Both the position numbers and the translations under genes were made by a program. The notes under the pieces were generated by a model. That model searched no databases. It saw nothing but the letters and a program-made list of their open reading frames with translations, and was not told where the DNA came from. 64,000 bases of DNA from Ciceribacter sichuanensis (GTDB lineage Bacteria > Pseudomonadota > Alphaproteobacteria > Rhizobiales > Rhizobiaceae), in assembly GCF_024055605.1 (NCBI RefSeq), contig NZ_JAMXLX010000008.1, forward strand, positions 69,501-133,500, written 5' to 3'. The first letter of the stretch is position 1. Each line of letters begins with the position of its first letter. Positions 53,305 through 62,377 of the stretch are shown piece after piece.

Positions 53305-54252
53305 ATGAAAGTATCCGTCGTCATTCCATGCTTCAACGGCGAGCAGTTCATCGAGGAGGCGATCGCCTCGGTGCTGGGGCAGACCCATCAGGACGTCGAA
53401 TGCATCGTCGTGGACGATGCATCCAAGGATCGTTCGCGCGAGATCATCCAGCGTCTTGCCGCCGCCGATGCCCGCATCCAACCTGTCCTGCTAGACGAAA
53501 ACGGCGGCCCCTCGGCCGCACGCAACAAGGCCATGGCGATGGCGAGCGGAGAATGGGTCACATTCCTCGACGCCGACGACCTCTACGATCCGCGCCGCAT
53601 CGAGAAACTCGTTGCCGCCGTTTCGGGCAGCGATGCGAATGCCGCCGTCGACAACCAGAGCGTCAGGCGTTACCCCGACGGCCCGCATGAATTTTCGGGC
53701 TTCCGCTTCCTGACGCCCGGAAAGGTAGAACCCTTCACCGCCGAGACCTTCTTCGCCGAAGAGGGCAAGATCGACCGCTATCTCCGACCCGGATACATGA
53801 AGGCCATGATCAAGCGCGACTGGCTGCACCAGCAGGGTGTCGGCTTCCCGCTCGACATGCGCGTCAGCGAAGACTTCATCTTCTATGCCACCCTCTTCGC
53901 CAAGGGAATGAAATGCCTCGGCGTGGGCCATGACGGCTATATATACCGGCGCAGACCGGCATCGCTCAGCCAGTCCCAGGCAGTCAACTTCAAATCCATG
54001 TCGGACGCCATCGGCCGGTTCCTTTCCGAATATCGAGGAATGGTCTCGGAGAAGTCCGTCGCCGCCCTGACATACCGTTCGACGATGCTTCGCCGATTGA
54101 GTTCGTTCGGCGGCATCGAAATCGCGCTGCGCCAGCGCAATTTCGCCAAGGCGGTGCGGTTGATCCTGCAGTCCCCTGAAAGCCTGCTGGTCGTTCCACC
54201 GCTTGCAAAGCGCAAGCTGGAGCGCTTGCTGCAGAAAGGCACGCGATCATGA
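53305..54252 (+). CDS. Family 2 glycosyltransferase
   Basis: 315 residues. The N-terminal SVVIPCFNGEQFIEEAIASV and DDAS, and DADD in FLDADDLYD near residue 85, are the classic GT2 nucleotide-sugar-binding motifs; ED in SEDFIF is the likely catalytic-base pair. The ATG at 53305 gives the standard GT2 start and follows GGGAAAG; eight codons of open frame precede it. It shares ATGA with the flippase gene. Confidence 0.9.
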   Translation: MKVSVVIPCFNGEQFIEEAIASVLGQTHQDVECIVVDDASKDRSREIIQRLAAADARIQPVLLDENGGPSAARNKAMAMASGEWVTFLDADDLYDPRRIEKLVAAVSGSDANAAVDNQSVRRYPDGPHEFSGFRFLTPGKVEPFTAETFFAEEGKIDRYLRPGYMKAMIKRDWLHQQGVGFPLDMRVSEDFIFYATLFAKGMKCLGVGHDGYIYRRRPASLSQSQAVNFKSMSDAIGRFLSEYRGMVSEKSVAALTYRSTMLRRLSSFGGIEIALRQRNFAKAVRLILQSPESLLVVPPLAKRKLERLLQKGTRS

Positions 54253-55721
54253 GCCGGAGAACCTCAACGATAGCCGCCTCCGCCTGGAGCTTTGCGGCCA
54301 ATTGGGGACAACAGCTCGCCGCAACGGCGCTGTTCTTCTATCTGGCGGCGCAGCTTGCGCCATCGGATTTCGGTGTGGTTGCGATGGCCGCAGCCATCGT
54401 CGACCTGCTGACGATCGCCGCGCGTTTTGGCCAGGTCGAGGCCTTGCTGCAAAGCAAGGATCAGGACAACGTCGATGTGCACACCTCGCACTGGTTCCTG
54501 GTCGGACTTGGCGTGGTGTTGATGGCCGTGATTATCGGCCTGGGCGCCTTTGCCGGAGATCTCTATGGAGACGACAGGATCCCGATCATCCTGTTTCTGC
54601 TCGCCCCCATCCCCCTCATCCAGAACGTCACTCTGGCGAACGAATATCTGCTACGTCGTGACCTCGCTTTCCGCGGCATCGCATTCCGCAATGTAAGCGC
54701 GACGCTGATCAGCGGGATCGTATCCGTGGTCATGGCCCATATGGGCTACGGCTATTACGCACTGGTCGCCCAGAAACTGCTGTTCACTCTCGTAAACAGT
54801 CTCGCGCTTGCAGCCTATCGGCCTTGGATGCCGCGCATGCGGTTCAGTTTGGCGAGGCTTAAACCCCTCGCACGCGCCGGCTTCGACGTGTCTCTGGCCA
54901 ACCTGATCGGCATGGCGAACAGCCGTGTGATCGACCTTTTCATCGGGCATTATTTCGGCTTCGTCATCCTCGGCAATCTGCGCATTGCCTGGCGCCTCTT
55001 CGACCTGCTGCTGCAATTCACCCTGCAGCCCGTGGCAAATGTCGCCGTCAGTTCCCTGACGCAACCGGATCTGCCCGCGGAACGCATGCGGAAGGTTTTC
55101 GGCGACTATGTCGGTGCTCTCGCGGTCATCGCCTACCCAGTCTTTGCAGGCGTCATTCTGGTATCATCGGATGTGGTTACCTTGCTGTTCGGCCAGAACT
55201 GGGAGCAGGCAGGAGGCATGTTGCGTTGGTTGTGCCTCAGCTTTGTTGCCCTGCCGCTGAACTACATGTTTCCGTCCGCAATGCTTGCAACCGGCAACAC
55301 CGGCTTCCTCCGGCGGCAGTCCCTCTTCCAGTTGCTGTTTACCGTCGTGACGGTGTTCTTCTCATCGCAGTTCAGCATCGAGGTTGTTCTCCTCGTACAT
55401 GTAGCGCGCGTCTATCTGTTCGTCCTTTTGAACGCCATCGCCATCCGCAGAAGCCTCGGCTTCACGTTCCGCAACGTCTTTGCCCGCTGCATAGGTCCGT
55501 TGACCGCCAGCCTGCTCATGCTGGCTGCCGTCTTCGCTCTGCGCAGCTTCGATCTAACGCACGACATTTACGTAACGCTTCTGCTGGAAGTCGCGGTCGG
55601 CATACTGATCTATGTCCTCGTGACTGCGATCGGGGAGCTTTCCGGCATCTATCCCGCCAACGTAAAGTCGGTAGCAACTCTGGCTCTGAAAAAGCTTCGG
55701 AAAGGCCCCTATGCACGATAG
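54249..55721 (+). CDS. Polysaccharide repeat-unit flippase (Wzx/ExoT-like)
   Basis: 490 residues, about fourteen helices, of the MOP superfamily polysaccharide-transporter branch. It should move the undecaprenyl-linked repeat unit across the inner membrane for Wzy-type polymerisation. It overlaps the glycosyltransferase before it and the pyruvyltransferase after it by a few bases, showing translational coupling. Confidence 0.9.
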   Translation: MSRRTSTIAASAWSFAANWGQQLAATALFFYLAAQLAPSDFGVVAMAAAIVDLLTIAARFGQVEALLQSKDQDNVDVHTSHWFLVGLGVVLMAVIIGLGAFAGDLYGDDRIPIILFLLAPIPLIQNVTLANEYLLRRDLAFRGIAFRNVSATLISGIVSVVMAHMGYGYYALVAQKLLFTLVNSLALAAYRPWMPRMRFSLARLKPLARAGFDVSLANLIGMANSRVIDLFIGHYFGFVILGNLRIAWRLFDLLLQFTLQPVANVAVSSLTQPDLPAERMRKVFGDYVGALAVIAYPVFAGVILVSSDVVTLLFGQNWEQAGGMLRWLCLSFVALPLNYMFPSAMLATGNTGFLRRQSLFQLLFTVVTVFFSSQFSIEVVLLVHVARVYLFVLLNAIAIRRSLGFTFRNVFARCIGPLTASLLMLAAVFALRSFDLTHDIYVTLLLEVAVGILIYVLVTAIGELSGIYPANVKSVATLALKKLRKGPYAR

Positions 55722-56748
55722 TTTCAGGCTTCACTACTATCGCCATTCGCTCAGCAACTACGGCGACGAAATCAACGGCTGGCTTTGGGAATCTCTTGCT
55801 CCCGGCCTCTGGCGCGACGACGCAGAGACCCTGTTCTGCGGCATCGGCACCCTCATCGACCAGACCATGCCTGATGCCAAGAAATGGGTGATCTTCAGCA
55901 GCGGCGTCGGCTATGGCCCACTGCCTGACAGCAGCATCCTGTCCAAGACAACGATTGCCTGCGTACGCGGGCCATTGTCTGCGAAGATCATGAATCTTGG
56001 ATCGGATGCCTACGTCACCGACGGCGCGGCCCTGCTGAGCTACCTTCCGCAGTGCCAGCCGGCGCCGGAAAGCGAGCGGCACGGCATCGTCTTCATGCCC
56101 CACCATTTCGGCATGGACGACGTACAACTCGAGGAAGCCTGCGCCGCTGCCGGCATCGAATATCTGAGCCCTCGCTGGGAGAGCAAGGCGACGACCGAAA
56201 GGCTGCGAACCGCCCGCCTGGTCATCGCCGACGCCATGCATGCAGCCATCGTCGCCGATACGCTGCGCGTGCCGTGGATCCCGGTGCAGACGTCTTCTGA
56301 AATCAACACCTTCAAATGGCTCGACTGGACCATGTCGTTGGACATGCCCTACAACGCGATCCGCCTGCCCTCCAGTTCGGCCGTCGAATTGATCCGCAAC
56401 GCGACGCTGCCGCTGCGCGCCGGCAATTTCGCCGTACGCGATGCCAGACCGGAAAATGCACTTCGCCACTACGAGAACTACCAGAAGGTCCGGCAGACCC
56501 CGTGGTGGATCCCTCGGCGCAATATCGTCGTCGGACTTCACAAGCACATCGCCAAGCCGGCGCTGACATCCGGTGTGGCGACACCCCTGCGCAAGTTCAT
56601 CGACAAACGCGCGTTGGACGCAACGACCGAAGCGCTTCGCAAGGCAGCCGGCGCAACGTCCTATCTGAGCGATGATCGTGTCTTCGAAAGCAAGCGTGAC
56701 GAACTCGCGTCCCGCTTCAAGGCCGTCACCGGACGTATCATTCAGTAG
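55711..56748 (+). CDS. Polysaccharide pyruvyl transferase family protein (ExoV-like)
   Basis: 345 residues. The N-terminal SNYGDEINGWLWE and the central VITDGAALL-like and ADAMHAAIVADTLRVPW segments are typical of PS_pyruv_trans proteins, which add ketal-linked pyruvate to sugars from phosphoenolpyruvate. ExoV performs this on the terminal glucose of succinoglycan. The gene starts inside the end of the flippase gene (11-base overlap). An acidic pyruvylated exopolysaccharide is suggested. Confidence 0.88.
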   Translation: MHDSFRLHYYRHSLSNYGDEINGWLWESLAPGLWRDDAETLFCGIGTLIDQTMPDAKKWVIFSSGVGYGPLPDSSILSKTTIACVRGPLSAKIMNLGSDAYVTDGAALLSYLPQCQPAPESERHGIVFMPHHFGMDDVQLEEACAAAGIEYLSPRWESKATTERLRTARLVIADAMHAAIVADTLRVPWIPVQTSSEINTFKWLDWTMSLDMPYNAIRLPSSSAVELIRNATLPLRAGNFAVRDARPENALRHYENYQKVRQTPWWIPRRNIVVGLHKHIAKPALTSGVATPLRKFIDKRALDATTEALRKAAGATSYLSDDRVFESKRDELASRFKAVTGRIIQ

Positions 56749-56769
56749 GACTTTGTCTTGCCATGAATT

Positions 56770-56811
56770 CCCGATAGAGGTCTACGGATGGGATCCGTAT
56801 CATCTATCGGG
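56770..56811 (+). repeat. Two-tier stem-loop between pyruvyltransferase and polymerase genes
   Basis: Outer arms CCCGATAGA / TCTATCGGG and inner arms TACGGAT / ATCCGTA around GGG, with a small internal loop. It fills much of the 99-base gap, is not followed by a T-run, and may be an RNA processing site or partial terminator. Confidence 0.65.
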
Positions 56812-56847
56812 AGGCTGGCATGAACGGAGCAAGGGGATAACTGGCAG

Positions 56848-58068
56848 ATGCTTTTTCGCTATGCCCTGACGTTTTTCATCCTGTTCGTAGGTGTCGGCGT
56901 GGACAATTTCGTCCACATCGATTCCAACCCTGTCGAAAAGTCGATGCTTTTCGGCCTGGGGATGCTGTTCCTGTTCACGCGCAAGGTACGGTGGGACGTA
57001 CTTATACTGATAGTACTTATGCTGCTGATGACGCTGATATCGGCATTCCTGTCCTCATACTACAATTTGAGTTTCAATCGTTATGTCCGCTCGGTCTTCA
57101 GTCTGAGCGCGACATTCCTGTTGCTCGCCGGAACGCCGACCGAGAAGGATCGGAACACGATGATCCGGCTCCTGACCGCGCTGCCCATCATCATGGTGGT
57201 CATGGGCAGCATTTATGAGGTGGTGGGCATCAGAACGCTTTTCTATGTCGACTTCCTCGGTGCGCCACGCCTGCAGGGTAGCAGCATTCCGGCAGGCCTC
57301 GGCACCGCCGGCTATCTCGGCTCCGTTGCGGCCATGCTCGGAGCCGCCTTCCTGAACAAGAAGATCTATCTTCCGCTGGCCTTCGTAAACCTGATCATTC
57401 TCGTTCTCTCTGCCGCCCGCATGCCGCTCGCTCTTTCCGTGGCCATCTGCGGCTATGTGTACTTCGTCATGGTCAACCGCAGTTTCCTCATGCGCGCGGC
57501 GTCAGTCGGCGCGGTCATTCCGGCCGCCGCGGGTTTCGTGCTTCTTTTCGGCGAATCCATTCTCACCCGTTTCGGCAGTGAATCCCTCAGCGGTCGAGAC
57601 CTGATCTGGGATGCACTCCAGCGAGTGGCTGACGCCTATCCCTATTTCGGTATTGGACTTGGACATCAGATTCTGGTCATTCCCGGCGATGTTGCGTTCC
57701 TTGCCCAGACAATGGCCGCCCATAACGAATATCTCCGCGTTACCGTGGAAACCGGCTACGTCGGTGCAACCGTGATCTTCGCTCTCATCGCCCTGATGTG
57801 CGTGGCGATATGGCTGCGACCGGCAACCGGGCGCAATTTCGCGTTCGTCCTCATGTGCGTCAGTTTCTTCGTGTATTGCCGTACCGACAACGCCATCAGC
57901 TCAACAACGACACCGTTCATGTTGGCATTGGCGTCCTTTGTCTTCTCGGCACGCCTAACGAGAACTTCATCCCAGGCAAAAGAAAAACGACAAAATAACT
58001 GGGAGAGAACTTCAAAATTGGCATCTACGCCAGGAAATGAGAAGTGGAATGAAAGTTATCATATCTGA
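56848..58068 (+). CDS. Polysaccharide polymerase (Wzy/O-antigen ligase family)
   Basis: 406 residues with about ten helices. The family motif HNEYLRVTVETGYVG near residue 292, following a periplasmic loop with SGRDLIWDALQ, identifies the Wzy/ExoQ-like polymerase group. It should join repeat units on the periplasmic side. The last 30 residues are hydrophilic and the 3' end overlaps the next acyltransferase gene by 20 bases. Codon use becomes more AT-rich towards the 3' end and into the next gene. Confidence 0.85.
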   Translation: MLFRYALTFFILFVGVGVDNFVHIDSNPVEKSMLFGLGMLFLFTRKVRWDVLILIVLMLLMTLISAFLSSYYNLSFNRYVRSVFSLSATFLLLAGTPTEKDRNTMIRLLTALPIIMVVMGSIYEVVGIRTLFYVDFLGAPRLQGSSIPAGLGTAGYLGSVAAMLGAAFLNKKIYLPLAFVNLIILVLSAARMPLALSVAICGYVYFVMVNRSFLMRAASVGAVIPAAAGFVLLFGESILTRFGSESLSGRDLIWDALQRVADAYPYFGIGLGHQILVIPGDVAFLAQTMAAHNEYLRVTVETGYVGATVIFALIALMCVAIWLRPATGRNFAFVLMCVSFFVYCRTDNAISSTTTPFMLALASFVFSARLTRTSSQAKEKRQNNWERTSKLASTPGNEKWNESYHI

Positions 58069-58609
58069 CTATAAACGTTACAGGTATCCGATCGTGTCCC
58101 AGGGGTTTTGGGCGGGAGCGATACACAGGTATGGAACTTTTTCGAGAAATACTCGATTTTTGCCCGTGAGATTTCCGGCAAAGATGCTGCACTTCTTCCT
58201 GATGAAAGTATCGGAGATGTTTCTCGGCGTTTATATCGGACCGAATGCGCGGATAGGAAAAGCTTTTCTCATAGAACACACCGGCTGCATCGTTATAAAC
58301 TCGGAAGCCAGGATAGGGGATTACGCCAGAATTCGCCACGGCGTAACAATCGGAAACAAGATTGCCGAAAAGCCGAAAGACGTACCGACGATAGGCGATT
58401 ACATCGATATCGGCGCGGGCGCGAAAATACTCGGCGCAATAACGATCGGCAACAATGTAACGATAGGAGCGAATGCAGTGGTATTGCGCAACGTTCCCGA
58501 CAATTCGATAGCCGTTGGCGTTCCAGCCAGGATAATTCCAAAGAGAAACAGCAGCCTGTCGCCAGAGAAATTTGGTAATAACAACAGGCCGATAACCACA
58601 CCATGGTGA
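58049..58609 (+). CDS. Serine acetyltransferase-like hexapeptide acyltransferase
   Basis: 186 residues. A helical N-terminus and a left-handed beta-helix with CysE-like motifs (IEHTGCIVI, RIRHGVTIGNK) are present; both catalytic-type histidines are kept. In polysaccharide clusters such CysE-like proteins usually O-acetylate sugars rather than serine, so that role is inferred. The ATG at 58049 is preferred over 58037 on ribosome-site spacing (GAGAAG). Base composition is clearly less GC-rich than the surrounding genes, hinting at separate origin. It overlaps the genes on both sides. Confidence 0.82.
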   Translation: MKVIISDYKRYRYPIVSQGFWAGAIHRYGTFSRNTRFLPVRFPAKMLHFFLMKVSEMFLGVYIGPNARIGKAFLIEHTGCIVINSEARIGDYARIRHGVTIGNKIAEKPKDVPTIGDYIDIGAGAKILGAITIGNNVTIGANAVVLRNVPDNSIAVGVPARIIPKRNSSLSPEKFGNNNRPITTPW

Positions 58610-59277
58610 TCGGAAGACAACTCGTTTCACTAGCCTTCTTGTTTCTGACGTCACTTTCGGCTCAAGCTCAAACCAATATCGGCGAGAACCCGCCATTGAA
58701 AATCGTAGCGCTTGGAACCTCTCTCACGTCTCGGGGAGGCTGGCCGGAGATGCTCGAGAAGACCCTTTCCGCCTGCCTGCAGGAGCCGGTGGCGGTCAGG
58801 ACCGTGGCATTGGCCGGCTCCACCACCAATTGGGCGCTCGGCCAGATAGACCGGGTGGCGGGAGAGAAGCCGGATATCATATTGATGGAGTTCTACGCCA
58901 ACGATGCGGCCATCGATCGCTGGATGAGCGTTTCCACCAGCCGCTCGAACGTCGCAGCAATCCTCGACGGTCTGCATAAGGGCGCCCCACAGGCCAGGAT
59001 CGTGGTCATGGCAATGAACCCGGTTTTCGGCCTGCGCGGCTGGATGAGGCCGTTTCTGTCCTCCTACATAGACGCCCATCGAGAGGAAGCCGAAAGTCGC
59101 GGCATGGGTTTCGTCGATTTCAGGCCTGCGTGGAATGCCCTTTCAGAAGCCGACCTCGAAAACGCGATCCCCGACGGGCTGCATCCACGACCTGAAAGGG
59201 CGGGAGAGATCATGGCGCCGATACTGGTCCGCTATCTTGTGGGAAACGGTTGCAAACCGGGGAAGACCGCGCCCTGA
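58603..59277 (+). CDS. Secreted SGNH/GDSL hydrolase
   Basis: 224 residues with a Sec signal peptide (about 1-22, LTSLSAQAQ). All SGNH blocks are seen: S40 in LGTSLT, G72, N100 in FYAND, and D191/H194 in DGLHP. Probable periplasmic esterase that removes acyl groups; beside two acyltransferases and a polymerase, it may trim acetyl groups on the polysaccharide. It overlaps the upstream gene by seven bases. Confidence 0.87.
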   Translation: MVIGRQLVSLAFLFLTSLSAQAQTNIGENPPLKIVALGTSLTSRGGWPEMLEKTLSACLQEPVAVRTVALAGSTTNWALGQIDRVAGEKPDIILMEFYANDAAIDRWMSVSTSRSNVAAILDGLHKGAPQARIVVMAMNPVFGLRGWMRPFLSSYIDAHREEAESRGMGFVDFRPAWNALSEADLENAIPDGLHPRPERAGEIMAPILVRYLVGNGCKPGKTAP

Positions 59278-59325
59278 GCATTCGCTACTCATAGTAGTCA
59301 GAACAAGCGATTAGAGGAGAAACCG

Positions 59326-61170
59326 ATGCGAAACCGGCGGTCAAAAATGGGCTTCGCGTCCCCCTCATCCAGGAGCACGCTAGGCTTTCAGGCAGTTCTT
59401 CAGGAAGGGAATTGCCATGAACCGAAATCCTCGTTGCTGTCCACCCGTCGCGCCGTCCTCGGCGGAGGTGCGGCCATGATCGGTATCGGACTTTCATTGT
59501 CGGGGCAGGCTCTTGCGGCCGGCCGACCATTCATTCGCCTGTCCGGGCAGGCGATCGATGACGACAGCGCCGCCGGTTCTCAGGTCGGAGAGATCTCGGT
59601 GGAAAATACCACGTCCGGCTCGTGGAGCTTCACCCTGGACGATGATGCCGGCGGCATGTTCGCGCTGTCCGGCAACAACCTCGTAACGGGCACAAGCCCG
59701 CTGAACCACGGCACCGCCCCCTCGCCGAAGATCATCCTGACGGCCAGCGATGGCGAACGCAGCATAAGCCAGGCGCTTGCCATCAACGTCCGCCGTCCGC
59801 TTCCGGCGCTGCCTCTGGCCGCAAGCGCAAAGGTTGTCGGCTTTGGCCACTCCTTCATCCAGCGTGGCGGTTGGGCGATCGTTGCGGATGGCATTCCGAA
59901 AGATCTGGCGACCAGCATCGTGCGCGGCGTTCTTCCCTGGATCAGGCTGCGCGACAATCGCTTCAACCTCGACGCCTGGTATGACCTGAACAACAATCTG
60001 GGCAACGACAACTATATCAGCGGCGCCTTCCAGGGGCGCGGCGGCGACCATATCGTTGCGGAAGGCAACGCTCCCGGAACCATCTCGAGGACTCCTTATG
60101 TCGCCTCGATGCTGCCGGGCATCGTCTATCTCGACATCGGCACAAACGATATTTCAAGCGGCGAAGGCATGAACTCCCCTCGCAAGCTGATCGAGCGCCT
60201 CGACAGGCAACTGACCCTGCTGCGCGACGAAGGCATATGGACCGTCATCCAGACCATCACGGACCGGGGTGCCTGGGAGGAAGGATCGGAAAAGGCAGTC
60301 ATGGTTGCCAGCGTCAACGCGTGGATCAAGGCGCAGGCAACCCGCGAAGGGCTGCGGGTCTGCGATCTGACCGGCTTGGGTTTCAACTATCCCGGTTTTG
60401 ACCCGACCCTGTTCGGCGGCGATGTCCTTCATCCCAATCCCAAGGGCGCGGAACGCATGTCCGGCGTCCTTCTGCCGATCCTGCAATCCATGGTAAGCGC
60501 CGGCGAACATATCAATGTCGCTGACACTGCCGTGCTCTCCGCTTCGAACCTTTGGAGCGACGCGGCCTTCGCATCCACGACCGCCGCAAGCAACGCCGGC
60601 ACCTCGGGCACACGCGTCAGCACGCTCGCGATCACGCGTGCCAGCGGCGACAGCACGGCTGCATGCTCGGTCGAGACCACGGGAAGCTACAAGACGCAGG
60701 TGGTTACCATCACGCCAAGCGGCACGCTTTCAGGCAATCGCCACGAGGAATGGCGCGTCGCCAGGAGCGCCGCATTGACTCTCTCTACGGCCGGTATAGT
60801 CCCGGGAACCGACTGGCTGGAATCGGGCGTCCATGTGGAACTCAACCCCTGGGATGGCTGGCTTTCCGTCTATTGGCAGATGGAATTCTACAATGCCGCC
60901 AATGCTCAGGCCTTCATTGCCCGCGGCGGCCTGCAGAATGCGGACTATACGACACAGGATCTACCGCTTGCAGCCGACGGCTTTTCCGGCTGGCTCAAGA
61001 TTCCGCCTTTCCAGGTGCCAGCCGGGATCAATGCGACGACCTTGCGCATCGCGACCCGCCCGCTTGTCATCAACATCAACCGGCAGGTTTCGGGGCAAGG
61101 TGTCATCAAGGTCTCGAAGCCGTTTCTGCGCAAGTGCGCAGACCCGAGACCGGCGTGGAACGTCATTTAG
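59326..61170 (+). CDS. Large Tat-type SGNH hydrolase with cadherin-like domain
   Basis: 614 residues. From the ATG at 59326 (GAGGAGAAACC upstream) a 40-residue Arg/Ser-rich stretch precedes a twin-arginine signal (R41-R42, AVLGGGAAMIGIGLSLSG). Then come a cadherin-like beta domain (about 75-155), an SGNH hydrolase domain (S176 in GHSF, N274 in GTND, D366/H369 in DVLHP) and a C-terminal beta-rich region (about 395-610) that may bind carbohydrate. A second ATG at 59417 with a stronger ribosome site (AGGAAGGGA) opens a different frame just before the signal peptide, so a frameshift in the leader is possible. Likely an exported esterase acting on surface polysaccharide. Confidence 0.8.
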   Translation: MRNRRSKMGFASPSSRSTLGFQAVLQEGNCHEPKSSLLSTRRAVLGGGAAMIGIGLSLSGQALAAGRPFIRLSGQAIDDDSAAGSQVGEISVENTTSGSWSFTLDDDAGGMFALSGNNLVTGTSPLNHGTAPSPKIILTASDGERSISQALAINVRRPLPALPLAASAKVVGFGHSFIQRGGWAIVADGIPKDLATSIVRGVLPWIRLRDNRFNLDAWYDLNNNLGNDNYISGAFQGRGGDHIVAEGNAPGTISRTPYVASMLPGIVYLDIGTNDISSGEGMNSPRKLIERLDRQLTLLRDEGIWTVIQTITDRGAWEEGSEKAVMVASVNAWIKAQATREGLRVCDLTGLGFNYPGFDPTLFGGDVLHPNPKGAERMSGVLLPILQSMVSAGEHINVADTAVLSASNLWSDAAFASTTAASNAGTSGTRVSTLAITRASGDSTAACSVETTGSYKTQVVTITPSGTLSGNRHEEWRVARSAALTLSTAGIVPGTDWLESGVHVELNPWDGWLSVYWQMEFYNAANAQAFIARGGLQNADYTTQDLPLAADGFSGWLKIPPFQVPAGINATTLRIATRPLVININRQVSGQGVIKVSKPFLRKCADPRPAWNVI

Positions 61171-61204
61171 CACCTTGCCATCACGCCTGATAAATTCGAA
61201 AAGT

Positions 61205-61227
61205 GGGCAGCTCCCCGGGAGTTGCCC
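61205..61227 (+). terminator. Hairpin between the SGNH hydrolase and SorC-type genes
   Basis: GC-rich inverted repeat GGGCAGCTCCC / GGGAGTTGCCC with a very small loop, in the 76-base gap between convergent genes. No T-run follows, so the assignment is weak. Confidence 0.45.
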
Positions 61228-61246
61228 GCCTTCCATCACAGGCCCG

Positions 61247-62188
61247 TCAACTCCGTTCTGAAAGCAGCCAGCGGGCGCTGTCTGCATCCGTAATGACGAC
61301 CGTTGCCAACCCCGCCTTGAGCGTCGCACCGAGGATCGCATGCTTGTGCGGTCCGCCCGAGGCGATGATCCGGGTCGGAATACCGCGATAGGCGTCGAGA
61401 TCGGGAGAGATCACCTGCAGGTTCAGCGGATGGTCGACAGGCCGCCCGTCCCTGTCGAGATAACGCCCGAGCAAATCTCCCACGGCTCCAGCGGCGACGA
61501 GTTCGCCGATATCGACATGCTGCGGCAGGCCATAGCGAACCTGAAGGGACTGGCCGGTGACATCACCGACGCTCAGGAAGGAAAGCTCGACACTCGATCC
61601 GTCCCGAAGAAAATCGCGAAACACCGGCTGCGCCATGATCACGTCATGAGCCTCCTCGCTGCCCGCATAGATCGGCGCCGCGAAGTAATGGCATTTAGCG
61701 TTCAGCACCTTGGCCAGGCTTCTGACGATTTCGAAGGTATTGATCTCCGATCCGCGGGTCAGGCCGCCCATCAGCGAGCGTATCCGCATTTCCGGCTCAC
61801 TCGTACCCGTCATCTGCTGGACGGTCTCGTGCAGCGTCGCCCCCCAACCGACACCGATCGAGGCAGGTTTGCGCACCTGAATGAAACGATCGAGGAATGC
61901 CGCCGATGCCCGGCCTATGACCGCATGCATATGGGAGAGATCTTCCGGCGTCGGGGCCACAACCGCGTCCTGCAGTCCGTAACGTTCGCATAGTCGCGCT
62001 TCCAGTTCGACATTTTCCGCCAGCGGTGAACTGAAGCTGACACGAACCACACCCTTCTCCAGAGCGGCAGCCAGAAGTTCGTTGACCCGCCGGCGCGTGA
62101 GATTCATGCGCTCGCCGATCTGCGCCTGGGTCAGCCCCTCCACATGGTAAAGCCACGAGGCCCGCACCATCAGTTCCTGATTTTCCAA
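61247..62188 (-). CDS. SorC/DeoR-type sugar-binding transcriptional regulator
   Basis: 313 residues: an N-terminal helix-turn-helix (about 15-55, LTQAQIGERMNLTRRRVNEL) and a C-terminal sugar-phosphate-binding domain of the SorC/CggR family (about 60-313). It is divergent from the HAD phosphatase and ABC binding-protein genes and probably controls them in response to a phosphorylated sugar or polyol. The 189-base divergent gap holds repeated GTNAC elements around 62205-62231, possible operator half-sites. Confidence 0.88.
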   Translation of the reverse strand: MENQELMVRASWLYHVEGLTQAQIGERMNLTRRRVNELLAAALEKGVVRVSFSSPLAENVELEARLCERYGLQDAVVAPTPEDLSHMHAVIGRASAAFLDRFIQVRKPASIGVGWGATLHETVQQMTGTSEPEMRIRSLMGGLTRGSEINTFEIVRSLAKVLNAKCHYFAAPIYAGSEEAHDVIMAQPVFRDFLRDGSSVELSFLSVGDVTGQSLQVRYGLPQHVDIGELVAAGAVGDLLGRYLDRDGRPVDHPLNLQVISPDLDAYRGIPTRIIASGGPHKHAILGATLKAGLATVVITDADSARWLLSERS

Positions 62189-62377
62189 AACAACCTCCGC
62201 TCAAATGTCACACTGGCGTAACATATGTAACCTAGAGACGCCGCATAGACGATCGCGGGTCCAGGCGCAATGTCCCGGAAACTCCCCCGATCGGCAACCA
62301 CATGGCGGCGACGAGGCAGATTTTACCGATCCTGCGTCTCCGCCCCGGCAAAGCCGGACAGGACGGGCATTGGAATA

